From Eubacteriaceae bacterium (GTDB lineage: Bacteria; Bacillota; Clostridia; Eubacteriales; Anaerofustaceae), in NCBI GenBank assembly GCA_009782515.1, contig WRIY01000023.1, forward strand, positions 1 to 39,502: a stretch of DNA of 39,502 nucleotides, given 5' to 3'. The notes below the pieces were generated by a model. That model was not told the DNA's origin. It saw only the letters and a program-made list of their open reading frames with translations, and ran no database searches. Positions 7,717 through 15,798 of the stretch are shown piece after piece (positions within the stretch are counted from its first letter, which is position 1; every line of letters starts with the position of its first letter). Made by a program: the position numbers and the translations under genes.

Positions 7717-7756
7717 AGAGGCTGTGGGAATCTGTTTGATAAACACCACAGCCTCT
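7717..7756. terminator. Bidirectional terminator between dinD and the small lipoprotein gene
   Basis: An 11-bp perfect stem (7717-7727 with 7746-7756). The minus-strand side is followed by TTTTATTT and the plus-strand side by ATATGTTTTT. It sits between convergent genes. Confidence 0.85.
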
Positions 7757-7777
7757 ATATGTTTTTATTGAAGCTAA

Positions 7778-7999
7778 TTATTCTTCCTCGTCTTCAGGAT
7801 TTTCTTGCTCAAGCGCTTGCTCGTCTTCCACTGTGATATCAGGAGGCGCGTCCTCATCGTCAGTCATATCCTCCATGTTTATCTCTTCGGTAACGCTGTC
7901 GTCACCTTCCGCTTGTGTGTTTTTGTCGTCATTGCCTCCGCATGCTGCAAATGTTAAGAGCATTGCCAGAACCAATAATAAGCTAACAAACTTTTTCAT
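7778..7999 (-). CDS. Small acidic lipoprotein
   Basis: 73 residues. A hydrophobic signal peptide leads to the lipobox FAAC (Cys20). The mature part is about 50 residues, almost entirely acidic and polar (runs of D and E, no Cys or aromatic core), so probably unfolded on the cell surface. A GAGAGG ribosome binding site, a good promoter upstream and a terminator downstream support it as a real gene. No function is recognised. Confidence 0.75.
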   Translation of the reverse strand: MKKFVSLLLVLAMLLTFAACGGNDDKNTQAEGDDSVTEEINMEDMTDDEDAPPDITVEDEQALEQENPEDEEE

Positions 8000-8031
8000 A
8001 CTTTATTTCCTCTCTTGCGTGTAATATTGGC

Positions 8032-8059
8032 ATTATAACTAAAACTCGTTTTCAAACAA
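8032..8059 (-). promoter_or_regulatory. Promoter of the small lipoprotein gene
   Basis: On the minus strand, TTGTTT (8054-8059), 16 nt, perfect TATAAT (8032-8037). The AT-rich remainder of 8060-8236 holds nothing else that I can recognise. Confidence 0.55.
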
Positions 8060-8236
8060 AACATTTGGGAGCATTTTAATAATTATTTTTTGCTTTTAAT
8101 ATTGATTTGCATAAATAATTTTGTAGTTCATCACTATATTTACATAGCATTTTTCAATTTCTTACACAACTAACAAGTGACAGTTATAGTAATCGGATTG
8201 CTCGCTATAAGATGCAAAATTGTGCGCTTAATGATA

Positions 8237-8274
8237 CAGAGCGCTAATAGCGCTAAAAATGCATTAGCGCTCTG
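8237..8274 (-). terminator. Hairpin downstream of cbiO
   Basis: A perfect 12-bp inverted repeat (8237-8248 and 8263-8274), with a further AGCGCTA copy inside the loop. It lies about 68 nt beyond the cbiO stop. There is no long T tract on the minus strand, so it may be a terminator or an mRNA-stabilising stem. Confidence 0.45.
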
Positions 8275-8341
8275 GCAAAAAGAAATTGCAACCGTATAGC
8301 CAATACTATATTTAGCAACTTATAAAGCAGTACAAATCTCA

Positions 8342-9166
8342 TTAATATACAATCGACGCCAGCAATTCGTTAAAATCGCCAATATGCTTTGGATAGAATT
8401 CAAGCGCTGTATTGGGAAAGCGCTCCCTTAGCAATTCCGCTGCTTCATAGAGCAATGGCTTTCTAAGGCCGGCCTTTGCCACTATTGCTGATGATGAAAA
8501 GACATCTTCAATAGAGGAGTCTGCTATTACCTCACCTTCACTGAATACAATGCCTCTTGTAGCGAATCGATAAGCAAAGTCTACATCGTGGGTTGACACT
8601 ACCAAAGTTATGCCGGAATCGCTAAGCTCATTAAGCGCTGTTTCGAGCATTTGCGTATTCATGGGATCAAGTGAGGCTGTCGGCTCGTCAAAGAGCATGA
8701 CAACGGGCTTCATAGCAAGGATGTCTGCTATGCTGACCCTTTTCTTTTCCCCGCCGCTTAAGTAGTGGGGGGCGCGCTTTTCATAGCCCTGAAGGTTCAT
8801 TCTTTCAAGGGCTGATGTTATCCTCTCCCTTACTTCATCTTGCTGCAGGCGCATATTCATTGGGCCAAAGCTAACCTCGTTTTCCACTGTGCCTGCTATA
8901 ATCTGGCTGTCGGGATCCTGAAAAACTAAGCCTACTGCCTGCCTCAGCTGTTTTGGGGCTGCTTGTGCGCCATTTAAATAAATCTTTCCTCTTTGGGGAG
9001 TGAGCACGCCGTTGCAGCACAAAAAGAATGTGCTTTTGCCTGCCCCGTTGCTTCCAAGGGCAGCTATTTTTTCACCCTCAAAAATCTGCAAAGAAACGCC
9101 TTTGAGGGCAGGGTATAAATCATCATAGGAGTAAAAGACATTATCGAGCCTTAAGAGTTCATTCAT
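8342..9166 (-). CDS. cbiO: Cobalt ECF transporter ATPase CbiO
   Basis: 274 residues with Walker A GSNGAGKST (about 38-46), Q-loop VFQDPDSQ, signature LSGGEKKR, Walker B VVMLFDEPTASLDP and H-loop STHD. The VFQDPDSQI motif is characteristic of ECF-type ATPases. It energises cobalt uptake by CbiMNQ. The start overlaps the cbiQ stop by 4 nt (ATGA), and it is the last gene of cbiMNQO. Expression should be controlled by the upstream cobalamin riboswitch. Confidence 0.95.
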   Translation of the reverse strand: MNELLRLDNVFYSYDDLYPALKGVSLQIFEGEKIAALGSNGAGKSTFFLCCNGVLTPQRGKIYLNGAQAAPKQLRQAVGLVFQDPDSQIIAGTVENEVSFGPMNMRLQQDEVRERITSALERMNLQGYEKRAPHYLSGGEKKRVSIADILAMKPVVMLFDEPTASLDPMNTQMLETALNELSDSGITLVVSTHDVDFAYRFATRGIVFSEGEVIADSSIEDVFSSSAIVAKAGLRKPLLYEAAELLRERFPNTALEFYPKHIGDFNELLASIVY

Positions 9167-10074
9167 TGCTGCAAAAATACCGCCAATGCAGCCAGCGACA
9201 CAATTAGGCCTGCAGCAAATGCTGAGTGTTGCGCCTTTGGCTCAGAAGCGCTTTCTATAAAAGATATTCCACCGCTGTAGCAGCGGCTTTCCATTGCCTT
9301 GAAATTTGCTTCAGCATTCCTGTAGGATCTGGCCAGCAAGCTTGCATATAATATTCCTGTTGTTTTTATGCTTGTAGGCATGTCTTTGTAGCCTAGCCTG
9401 CTTCTTGCTGCTGAACCCATAGACTCAAACATGCTAAGGATTACAAAGATATACCTGTAAATAAGGTATGCCAGGTCTATTAGGGCTGAAGGGCATTTTG
9501 CCTGCTTTAGCGCACTAATGAGATCGGAGATGCTTGTGCTTACAGCCAGTGTTATCAGGCAGCTTGCAGAGCCAAGGGCTCGGGCAGCTGCGAGCTCTGC
9601 TGTCCTTTGCGAACTCTTTGTAACCACAAGGTATGAGCTGCCAAATCCCTTAAAGCACAGCACTCCCAGGGGCATGGCTGATTTTTCCACCAATAGCGCA
9701 AGGCAGCTCAGCAGCAGGAAAAGCACTGGAAATGCCAGCGTTTTGGCATAGTAGCGCGCTTTTTGGCCACCAATGCCAACAGACACAAATGCCATTGCAA
9801 TAAAGAGGCAAGCTCCAACGGCAGGGGACTTTGAAGCAGTGCATATGGCCATTAAGGCTAGGCAGCTCCAGAGCTTAAGGGCAGGGTTAACGCTAGAAAG
9901 CTTTGATATCTGCGCCATGATGTCTATATGAAGATAGCTGTCGTTATGGCTATGGCGGGTCAGCACTGCTATTGTAAAGCCAACAGCAATGCTAATAGCC
10001 CCTAAAAGCAGGCTTTGCAGCCTGCCATAGTATAAAAGCCAGATAAAAAGCGATGCTAGCGCAGCATTTATCAT
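9163..10074 (-). CDS. cbiQ: Cobalt ECF transporter transmembrane protein CbiQ
   Basis: 303 residues from the ATG overlapping the cbiN stop (ATGA); a longer open frame upstream only reads through cbiN out of frame. Several hydrophobic helices are present, with the cytoplasmic coupling helices carrying A-R-(S/G) motifs: SLLARSYRNAEANFKAMESRCY is the family's RA.....AM..RGF block. It couples CbiO to the substrate-binding CbiMN. The opening about 60 residues are an extra pair of hydrophobic segments, giving a length slightly above the usual CbiQ. Confidence 0.92.
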   Translation of the reverse strand: MINAALASLFIWLLYYGRLQSLLLGAISIAVGFTIAVLTRHSHNDSYLHIDIMAQISKLSSVNPALKLWSCLALMAICTASKSPAVGACLFIAMAFVSVGIGGQKARYYAKTLAFPVLFLLLSCLALLVEKSAMPLGVLCFKGFGSSYLVVTKSSQRTAELAAARALGSASCLITLAVSTSISDLISALKQAKCPSALIDLAYLIYRYIFVILSMFESMGSAARSRLGYKDMPTSIKTTGILYASLLARSYRNAEANFKAMESRCYSGGISFIESASEPKAQHSAFAAGLIVSLAALAVFLQQ

Positions 10075-10391
10075 GCCTGCTTTGCTTCTGGGATTGGTGA
10101 AAATTTCTTTCTGGCTGCAAGGTACCCAAAGCTGTATGCAATTATGCCAACGCCGATCCCTGTTTGGATGCAAAACATTAGGGATTCCATTTCGCCGGGC
10201 AGCTCTCCGCCTATCAAAAGCTCCAGCACAGGGGTTGCCCAAGGCTCATAGCCTTCGACAATATCTTCAACAGCTTCAGAGCCTGCTCCGTCTGATCCTT
10301 CAAAGTCTGCACCTTTCATTGTTATAAGCGGCACTGCGATTATTAGCACTACAATGGCGATTAATACAGATGCAAGCATTTTGTTATTCAT
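10071..10391 (-). CDS. cbiN: Cobalt transport protein CbiN
   Basis: 106 residues with two membrane helices (about 5-24 and 71-92) flanking an extracytoplasmic loop that contains GSEAVEDIVEGYEPWATPV, the typical CbiN pattern (D..A...I....Y.PW). CbiN assists metal loading into CbiM. A ribosome binding site (GAGG, 8 nt spacing) lies upstream. It is placed between cbiM and cbiQ as in other cbiMNQO operons. Confidence 0.93.
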   Translation of the reverse strand: MNNKMLASVLIAIVVLIIAVPLITMKGADFEGSDGAGSEAVEDIVEGYEPWATPVLELLIGGELPGEMESLMFCIQTGIGVGIIAYSFGYLAARKKFSPIPEAKQA

Positions 10392-10409
10392 GCTGTTTAC
10401 CTCTCCTAA

Positions 10410-11150
10410 CTATAGCGCGGCTTCCTCGAGCTCCGCTGAGGCGAAGCTTTCAAGGCCCATAATGATAAGGACAGTAAGTATTCCCTCAACTACAGCCAGT
10501 GGCACTTGCGTTGGAGCGAATACCCCCAGAAATTTCACAAAGCTGGCCATAACGCCGCCGGACTCGCTTGGATAAGCAAGCGCAAGCTGCATTGCGGTAA
10601 CTATATATGTGAAAAGATCTCCAAGGCTTGCCGCTATAAAGATATTGGTTTTTCGTGGCGCTCTGGCTTTTTTGAGCATGGCATACAAAAGCCAGGTGAA
10701 TACAGGGCCGGCAATTCCCATGCTAAAGGTATTGGCGCCAAGGCTTGTCAAGCCGCCGTGCGCGAGCAGAATCGCTTGGAAAACAAGAACGATAAATCCC
10801 AGCGCTGTTGCCTCAAATGGGCCAAATAGGATTGCAGCCAGGCCTGTTCCAGTCATGTGGCTGCAGCTTCCCGTTAAGGATGGTATCTTTAAAGACGATA
10901 TAACAAAGACGAATGCGCCAGACATTGCAAGTATTATAAGAAGGCTGGCCTTCTCGCTGATAAGCTTTCTTATTTTTATAATGCCTGCGACCAGGAACGG
11001 CGCGCTTGCTGCGCTCCATGCAATGCAGTAGCCTAATGGAAGGTAACCCTCCATGATATGCATCGCATTGGCTGTCGGCTGTATCAATAATGTAATAGCT
11101 ATTGCAGCCACTATCGCCACAGCCTTTTTTTCTTTCATGCTAAAACTCAT
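10410..11150 (-). CDS. cbiM: Cobalt ECF transporter substrate-binding protein CbiM
   Basis: 246 residues. The signal peptide is predicted to be cut after PTANA, leaving a mature N-terminus beginning MHIMEGYLP. In this family that free N-terminal Met-His folds into the protein and coordinates the metal. Later helices carry conserved features such as GSCSHMTGTGLAAILFGP and LLAHGGLTSLGANTFSMGI. AAAGGA precedes the ATG. First gene of cbiMNQO, directly behind a riboswitch and terminator. Cobalt rather than nickel specificity is inferred from CbiN and the cobalamin riboswitch. Confidence 0.95.
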   Translation of the reverse strand: MSFSMKEKKAVAIVAAIAITLLIQPTANAMHIMEGYLPLGYCIAWSAASAPFLVAGIIKIRKLISEKASLLIILAMSGAFVFVISSLKIPSLTGSCSHMTGTGLAAILFGPFEATALGFIVLVFQAILLAHGGLTSLGANTFSMGIAGPVFTWLLYAMLKKARAPRKTNIFIAASLGDLFTYIVTAMQLALAYPSESGGVMASFVKFLGVFAPTQVPLAVVEGILTVLIIMGLESFASAELEEAAL

Positions 11151-11182
11151 GTTTTTATCCTTTCGCCAACATAAGCAGCAAT

Positions 11183-11205
11183 AAAAAAGCAGCTATACGC
11201 TGCTT
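11183..11205 (-). terminator. Riboswitch-controlled terminator before cbiM
   Basis: On the minus strand, a 7-bp stem (11199-11205 with 11187-11193, pentaloop) followed by six T. It lies between the aptamer and cbiM, fitting a transcription-attenuation off switch. Confidence 0.75.
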
Positions 11206-11286
11206 GCGGTATTTGTAAAATACAAGATTACAGAAAATAATTTCTTATATTCAGCACGCTGATCACCGCAGCAACTGTTGCTAACA

Positions 11287-11431
11287 CGAGTAGGTCTCCT
11301 GGCTGAAGATCACCGCTTATTGCGCCTTCTCAGCTGTTATGCCAATGGCTTTGTGCAATAAGCTCCCTTATCACAGTGACGGGTTCGCTCCGGATTCGCA
11401 CCGGATTCCCTTTTATTCCTTTCGAAACTCG
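11287..11431 (-). ncRNA. Cobalamin riboswitch controlling cbiMNQO
   Basis: Read on the minus strand: P1 arms CGAGT (11427-11431) and ACTCG (11287-11291), then GGGAATCCGGTGCGAATCC, GAACCCGTCACTGTGATAAGGGAG, and the B12-box version AGCCAGGAGACCTA (11291-11304). These are the standard conserved blocks of adenosylcobalamin-class aptamers. Cobalamin binding is expected to favour the terminator that follows and so reduce cobalt uptake. Confidence 0.93.
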
Positions 11432-11450
11432 CTTTATCGCTATTATCTTT

Positions 11451-11479
11451 AATTTATCACAGAATTCCAGCGTTGTAAA
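11451..11479 (-). promoter_or_regulatory. Probable promoter of the cbiMNQO riboswitch transcript
   Basis: On the minus strand, TTTACA (11474-11479), 17 nt, TAAATT (11451-11456), about 20 nt before the first aptamer base. Confidence 0.45.
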
Positions 11480-11882
11480 TGCAATAAGCCATCAGCAGAT
11501 TTGTATATTGCATTTAATTAAGGCCTTGTGAGCTATTTGGGCCGCATGCATTAGGGCAAATAGTGCCTATAGCGCTTGCTGGCCGGGCAATGGGCTTTTT
11601 TTTTGCTGCCGGCAAGCTGAAGCGCGCACGATCAGTTCAGGCATTCGCGCCGCGCTGCTAAAATCATAGCGTAAATTAAGCGCAGCGCCCATTTATTAAC
11701 GAGGCAACTGGATATTCCACCAGAATTCTACTGCTGGTTGGTTTTTAAGTGCCCTGATTTTTGCTAACTTATATATACTAGATATAGACGAATCGCAGCC
11801 AGCACGCTGCAGCATGAGATGATGGCATGCTTTTCGCTGAAATATTGCGCATAGAAGACATATCAAAGTTGGGGGGTATGAA
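11480..11882. other. Intergenic stretch with no recognised gene
   Basis: About 400 nt separating the divergent cbiMNQO and XRE transcripts. It contains a nine-T run at 11596-11604 after a GC-rich stretch and an AT-rich segment near 11765-11790 that could hold the XRE promoter. I see no convincing coding frame or named RNA. Confidence 0.4.
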
Positions 11883-12350
11883 TTGAATCAATTTGTCATT
11901 GGCAAATTTATTGCCCTAAAAAGGCGTGAGAAAAATCTAACTCAAGAGCAGTTAGGAGAAATTATAGGCGTTTCGCACAAGTCAGTATCAAAATGGGAGA
12001 CCGGAAAATGCATGCCTGATTACTCGATAATCGAGATTTTGTGCAAGGAATTAGGCATTAGCGTTTCAGAGCTGCTAAACGGAGAAGAAAATGAAAATGA
12101 AAACGTGCAATACTACAATGATGGGCAAATGTTGGACTTAATAGGGCGCGTACAAAGCTTAGAAAAGCAAAAACATGCAAATCAAGGACTGATGGTAACG
12201 GCAATGGGAATAGCCCTGTCAGCACGCTCTTACAATGTCGGGGGAACACCCTTCAGGGATGCTATTTCAGGGTTTATAACTGGTGTTTCAGTCGCTGCAA
12301 TGTTTATTGGCACTATCACAACGGCAAGAGCAACCAGAGAAGAGCAGTAA
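11883..12350 (+). CDS. XRE-family regulator with C-terminal membrane segment
   Basis: 155 residues. The N-terminus (about 5-65) is a Cro/C1-type helix-turn-helix: LTQEQLGEIIGVSHKSVSKWETGKCMPDYSIIEILCKELGISVSELLNGE. A coiled or linker region follows, then a hydrophobic segment (about 127-148) suggesting a membrane anchor. The start is TTG, since the ATG 5 nt upstream runs into a stop; a G-rich ribosome binding site lies 6 nt before the TTG. Many Clostridia carry such HTH proteins with hydrophobic tails, often of unknown target. No partner gene follows on the same strand. Confidence 0.75.
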   Translation: MNQFVIGKFIALKRREKNLTQEQLGEIIGVSHKSVSKWETGKCMPDYSIIEILCKELGISVSELLNGEENENENVQYYNDGQMLDLIGRVQSLEKQKHANQGLMVTAMGIALSARSYNVGGTPFRDAISGFITGVSVAAMFIGTITTARATREEQ

Positions 12351-12489
12351 AATTTCCTGGATCCCGGTATGGAGTGATGCTGATGTTTTTTGCGCTTCTG
12401 GCGATTATTCCAGCATTGTTGCTGCCTAAATAAAGGGCAAAAGCGCGGCTGAAGCTTGTCAAAGATAACAGCCTGCATTTTGCCATCTG

Positions 12490-13143
12490 CTACACAAGCT
12501 TTTTGCATATGCTGCTGAGTGGGCAGGTGGGGCACACAGGCTTGGTTTTTTTGCAGTGCAATTTGGCATTTTCAACAATCAGGGAGTGGAACCGGTTGTA
12601 CAATAAGGCATCGCTTGGGAGATTTGATTCGAAGTGGGCTTTAAGGGCCATGTATGTGGCTTGGCATGCGATTGGGTAGCGGCTGCGAAGCCTCATAGTG
12701 TAGCTGTCAATAACAAACGTAGAAAAGCCAAAAGCATACAGCAGTATCGAATCAGCAGTCTCGTTGCCAATGCCCTTTATCGAGATTAGCTCCCTTCTTG
12801 CTTTCTGCAAAGGCTCATGCAGCACTGCCTCAGCACTGTATTCATACTGCGAAAACCACTCAGTCACTAATTTAAGGCAAACTGCCTTTTGGCTGCTTAA
12901 GCCGGCAGGGCGGATTATCTCAGTGAGCGCAAGTATATCAACGCTTGCAACAAAGGATGGAGTAAGCGTTTGGCCAAAGTTCGAAATAGCTTTCTCAACA
13001 TTGGCCCATGAAGTGTTTTGGGTTAAGACAGCGCCCACAATGACTTCATAGACAGTTTCAGCCGGCCACCAGCCGAGATCGCCATAATGGCTAAAAAGCT
13101 TCTCGTACAAATTTGTGAGTTCCAAAGCGGCATTCTGCTCCAT
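12490..13143 (-). CDS. Endonuclease III-like HhH-GPD DNA glycosylase, probably monofunctional (MagIII-like)
   Basis: 217 residues. The helix-hairpin-helix is SIKGIGNETADSILLYAF (about 121-138), followed by the catalytic Asp in FVIDSYT (D146). The C-terminus has four Cys spaced C-x6-C-x2-C-x5-C (197, 204, 207, 213), the 4Fe-4S loop of the Nth family. At the position of the Nth lyase Lys (the K of GRKTA), this protein has Glu128. That pattern matches MagIII-type enzymes that excise alkylated bases without strand cleavage, so 3-methyladenine glycosylase is more likely than classical Nth. It stands alone on its strand. Base specificity is inference. Confidence 0.85.
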   Translation of the reverse strand: MEQNAALELTNLYEKLFSHYGDLGWWPAETVYEVIVGAVLTQNTSWANVEKAISNFGQTLTPSFVASVDILALTEIIRPAGLSSQKAVCLKLVTEWFSQYEYSAEAVLHEPLQKARRELISIKGIGNETADSILLYAFGFSTFVIDSYTMRLRSRYPIACQATYMALKAHFESNLPSDALLYNRFHSLIVENAKLHCKKTKPVCPTCPLSSICKKLV

Positions 13144-13424
13144 GGTTATTTTATTATATGAAACATGCTGGTATATATAAAGCCTGCCTTATATAAACAA
13201 GCATTCTTGCTCTCAAGTTTGCCCTCAATGCCTTTAATGAAGTGAAATATAAAAAAAGCTATTCCAAATAGCAATGCCCTTTGCCGAGCCACTCCGTAGT
13301 GATGGTTTTCGGCGAGATATAGAAGTAATCCTAATATTTCGGCTTAGCAGTATAAGATTCGCCCGATATAGAATGGTTTGGCGCGTCGAAGCATTATAAT
13401 CGATTTATCGTGGAGGATTATTAT

Positions 13425-14510
13425 ATGTTGGACAGAGTTCCATTCAACAAAGACGAAATAACAAATGCGGGTGAATACCCACCTTTTTTCCCAGGTTTTC
13501 CGCCGGCTAAGAAATTTGCTACGCCCATAACGCCAAAAGAGAATATTCAGGCTCTCTATAGGCGCGAGCTGCCTCTGTGGATACCTCTATCGACCGACTC
13601 CCGGCTTTTTGCGCCAAGAGTAGACCCTGACAATATTGCCAGATGCCTGGTCTTGGAAGCAAACGGCCTGTCGCCCGAGGAGATGGTTGGCGGCAAGGAC
13701 AAACATGGAATTGATTGGGTTTTTATACCGCAAGCCGGAGGCTCAATGGTAGTTCCCGGCAACCCTGTCTTAAGTGACGCAAACGATTGGGAGAGCGTGA
13801 TACAGTTCCCTGAACTTGACTCATGGGATTGGGAAGGATCAATACAGGCAAATAAAGCTGGCCTTGAAAGCGATGAAAGGGCGATGACCATTTGGATTCA
13901 GACGGGCCTATTCGAGCGCCTCATTTCATTTATGGATTTTGAAGGGGCTGCAATTGCTGTCATTGACGAAGACCAAAAGGATGCAGTCAAAGCCCTTATG
14001 GATAGGTTGGCTGACATGTATATTGACATTATAGGCCGCTATACGAAAGCGTATAACCCAACAACATTTACGCTGCATGATGATTGGGGCAGCCAAAGAT
14101 CGCCATTCTTCTCACTAGAGACAGTTATGGAGATGGTAGTGCCAGCTCTTAGCCGGGTGGTTCAGGGCGCTCATGACAACGGTTTAAATTTCGACATGCA
14201 CTCCTGCGGAAAGAATGAGCTGCTTGTGCCTGCATATATAGCTGCCGGTTGCGACTCATGGAGCGGGCAGCCGATGAACGACAAGGCAATGCTGTTTGAA
14301 AAATACGGCGATCAGATAATACTTGGCATAGAGGCTGATATTGCATTTACGCCGGAAACAACTGCTGAAGAAGCTGCTGCGTGCGCTAAGAGGTTTGTTG
14401 AAAAGTATGGGCCAACTATGGCTGAAAAGCCAGTGCTATGCTCAGCAATGATGGCGAGCCCAATTTTCACTGAAACGCTGTACGAAGAAAGCCGCAAGAT
14501 GTTCAACTAA
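13425..14510 (+). CDS. URO-D-like corrinoid-dependent methyltransferase family protein
   Basis: 361 residues. The start at 13425 is chosen because GGAGG lies 8 nt upstream; the GTG at 13410 overlaps that ribosome binding site. The protein has the uroporphyrinogen decarboxylase fold of the MtaA/MtbA/CmuA group: LNFDMHSCGKNELLVPAYIAAG carries the His-x-Cys zinc ligand pair, with a third Cys near the C-terminus (VLCSAMM). Relatives move methyl groups between a corrinoid protein and CoM, tetrahydrofolate or another acceptor, or demethylate methoxylated compounds. No corrinoid protein or activator lies next to it, so substrate and partner are unknown. It is not the heme-pathway HemE. Confidence 0.8.
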   Translation: MLDRVPFNKDEITNAGEYPPFFPGFPPAKKFATPITPKENIQALYRRELPLWIPLSTDSRLFAPRVDPDNIARCLVLEANGLSPEEMVGGKDKHGIDWVFIPQAGGSMVVPGNPVLSDANDWESVIQFPELDSWDWEGSIQANKAGLESDERAMTIWIQTGLFERLISFMDFEGAAIAVIDEDQKDAVKALMDRLADMYIDIIGRYTKAYNPTTFTLHDDWGSQRSPFFSLETVMEMVVPALSRVVQGAHDNGLNFDMHSCGKNELLVPAYIAAGCDSWSGQPMNDKAMLFEKYGDQIILGIEADIAFTPETTAEEAAACAKRFVEKYGPTMAEKPVLCSAMMASPIFTETLYEESRKMFN

Positions 14511-14525
14511 TGCCATTAATTCGCT

Positions 14526-14563
14526 AAAGCATGCTTCGCGCAGTTCAAAGCATGCTTTTTTAT
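14526..14563 (+). terminator. Intrinsic terminator after the URO-D-like gene
   Basis: A 9-bp stem (14526-14534 with 14550-14558) followed by a T-rich run, 16 nt after the stop codon. Confidence 0.85.
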
Positions 14564-14628
14564 TTTGCGAACCAGCGGCAGCAGCTTATGCTTTTATGCT
14601 TTTATATCTAATTGCAGCAAGCGGTTGC

Positions 14629-15303
14629 TTACTCTGCTAATTGGTGCCCGCACTGGGCGCAGAATCTGGCATTCTCCTGAAGCAGCTCGCCGCATTCCGG
14701 GCACAGCAGCAGTGCAGCAGATATTTCGCTGCCACAGTCAGCACAGAACCTGCTTGACTTAGGCATAAGCTTGCCGCATTCCGGGCATGCTACGCTCTCC
14801 TCTACCTGTGGCTGCACGTTAAATGGCGAGACATAGTCGCTTGTTGCATTGTAGCTGTAGTTAATCCCTCTTTGGGGAATAGATATATTTGCGCCGTCAG
14901 TAGCAATGTACTGGCTGATAAAGTCCAGGATTTTATCTGGCAGCCTTACATTTCCGATAAAGCCTATAGAAGAAAACGCTATAAGCGGCAGCGCAATCGG
15001 AAGTGCAACTATTGCGCTCAAACCTGATGCAACAGCTTTGTCAACCCACTTTGCGCCCCCTATTTGGACGTTGACATAATAGCCGGTTTCTGTTAAGTTA
15101 ACCTGCATTGCATTGTCCATCATCGCGTACTTTTTCCAGTCTTCCTTTTTGCGGGTCTGAATGCTTATGCCATCAGGGGTTTGAAACATCTGGCATACCA
15201 TGCCTTCGCTTTGCACCAGGAATTGCTCTATCCCTTGGGCTAGATCATCTAAGCTAATATTCGGGCTCATTTGGAATACTTGCGCTTTCTCACCAAATGC
15301 CAT
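14629..15303 (-). CDS. Membrane-associated protein with two C-terminal zinc ribbons
   Basis: 224 residues. Residues about 1-90 form a beta-rich region of unknown type (PH- or DUF-like). Then comes a hydrophobic hairpin (about 93-118, GLSAIVALPIALPLIAFSSIGF). The last 50 residues hold two zinc ribbons, CPECG...FCADCG and CPECG...FCAQCG, typical of double zinc-ribbon (DZR) proteins. GAGAGG precedes the ATG. Function unknown. Similar proteins in Firmicutes are often annotated only by the zinc ribbon. Confidence 0.7.
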   Translation of the reverse strand: MAFGEKAQVFQMSPNISLDDLAQGIEQFLVQSEGMVCQMFQTPDGISIQTRKKEDWKKYAMMDNAMQVNLTETGYYVNVQIGGAKWVDKAVASGLSAIVALPIALPLIAFSSIGFIGNVRLPDKILDFISQYIATDGANISIPQRGINYSYNATSDYVSPFNVQPQVEESVACPECGKLMPKSSRFCADCGSEISAALLLCPECGELLQENARFCAQCGHQLAE

Positions 15304-15495
15304 TATTAAAGCCTCTCTTTCAAAAGTAAGTAGTTGTCCATAAGGACATTATAGGCTATTAGCATAAGCTTGCTATGCTCTTACATGCTAGAAAAGCTCG
15401 AATTAGTGATCTTTGCACAAACTCTTTCGTATTTATTGGCATAGCATACAAATTGATCATTACAGGGCCGCCAGGCTGGCTGATTAGGCGCTATC

Positions 15496-15536
15496 GGCAA
15501 TTTGGGCAAGGGCTCATGTTCCCTTGCCCAATTGCC
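15496..15536. repeat. Long GC-rich hairpin
   Basis: Arms 15496-15512 and 15521-15536 pair over 16 bp with a single bulged T and an 8-nt loop. It lies between two minus-strand genes, about 60 nt past the stop of the 66-residue protein. No T tract follows, so it may be a transcription or decay barrier rather than a classical terminator. Confidence 0.6.
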
Positions 15537-15597
15537 AAAGTTTAAGCTACTTAATACAGGATAGCTGGCCCTTTGCCAGCATTGCGATTCATATGCG

Positions 15598-15798
15598 CTA
15601 GGACAACAGCTCGAGAGCATCCTTATATAAGTCGTCAAGCTCACACCCACAGCTGCCGCATTCGCTGTCTGCTTGCTTGATTGCCTCTATAAGCTCAGGT
15701 GTGTTTTCTCTTTTTTCCAGCCATACTGCTGACGGATCGGCGATCAGTTCCCAGCCAGAGCTAGCGAACTTTTCAAGAATTTCCTCTATGCGTTCCAC
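15598..15798 (-). CDS. Small Cys-containing protein of unknown function
   Basis: 66 residues, GTG start with GGAGG just upstream (the overlapping ATG in another frame stops after four codons). A helical, acidic protein with a compact CGSCGC motif (about 47-52) that could bind a metal or be redox-active. Followed by the 15496-15536 hairpin. I do not recognise the family. Confidence 0.55.
   Translation of the reverse strand: MERIEEILEKFASSGWELIADPSAVWLEKRENTPELIEAIKQADSECGSCGCELDDLYKDALELLS

Noticed and set aside
10075..10242. Upstream extension of the cbiQ frame
   Set aside because: It overlaps the well-supported cbiN gene; the ATGA overlap start at 10074 fits the operon.
11330..11410. tRNA-like GGTTCG segment
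   Set aside because: It is part of the cobalamin riboswitch; no cloverleaf can be drawn.
12230..12535. Minus-strand 101-codon frame between the XRE and glycosylase genes
   Set aside because: Overlaps the XRE gene and the glycosylase 3' end, and has no domain features.
13144..13424. Possible structured RNA upstream of the URO-D-like gene
   Set aside because: Only very short stems were found, with no match to a fluoride or other riboswitch pattern.
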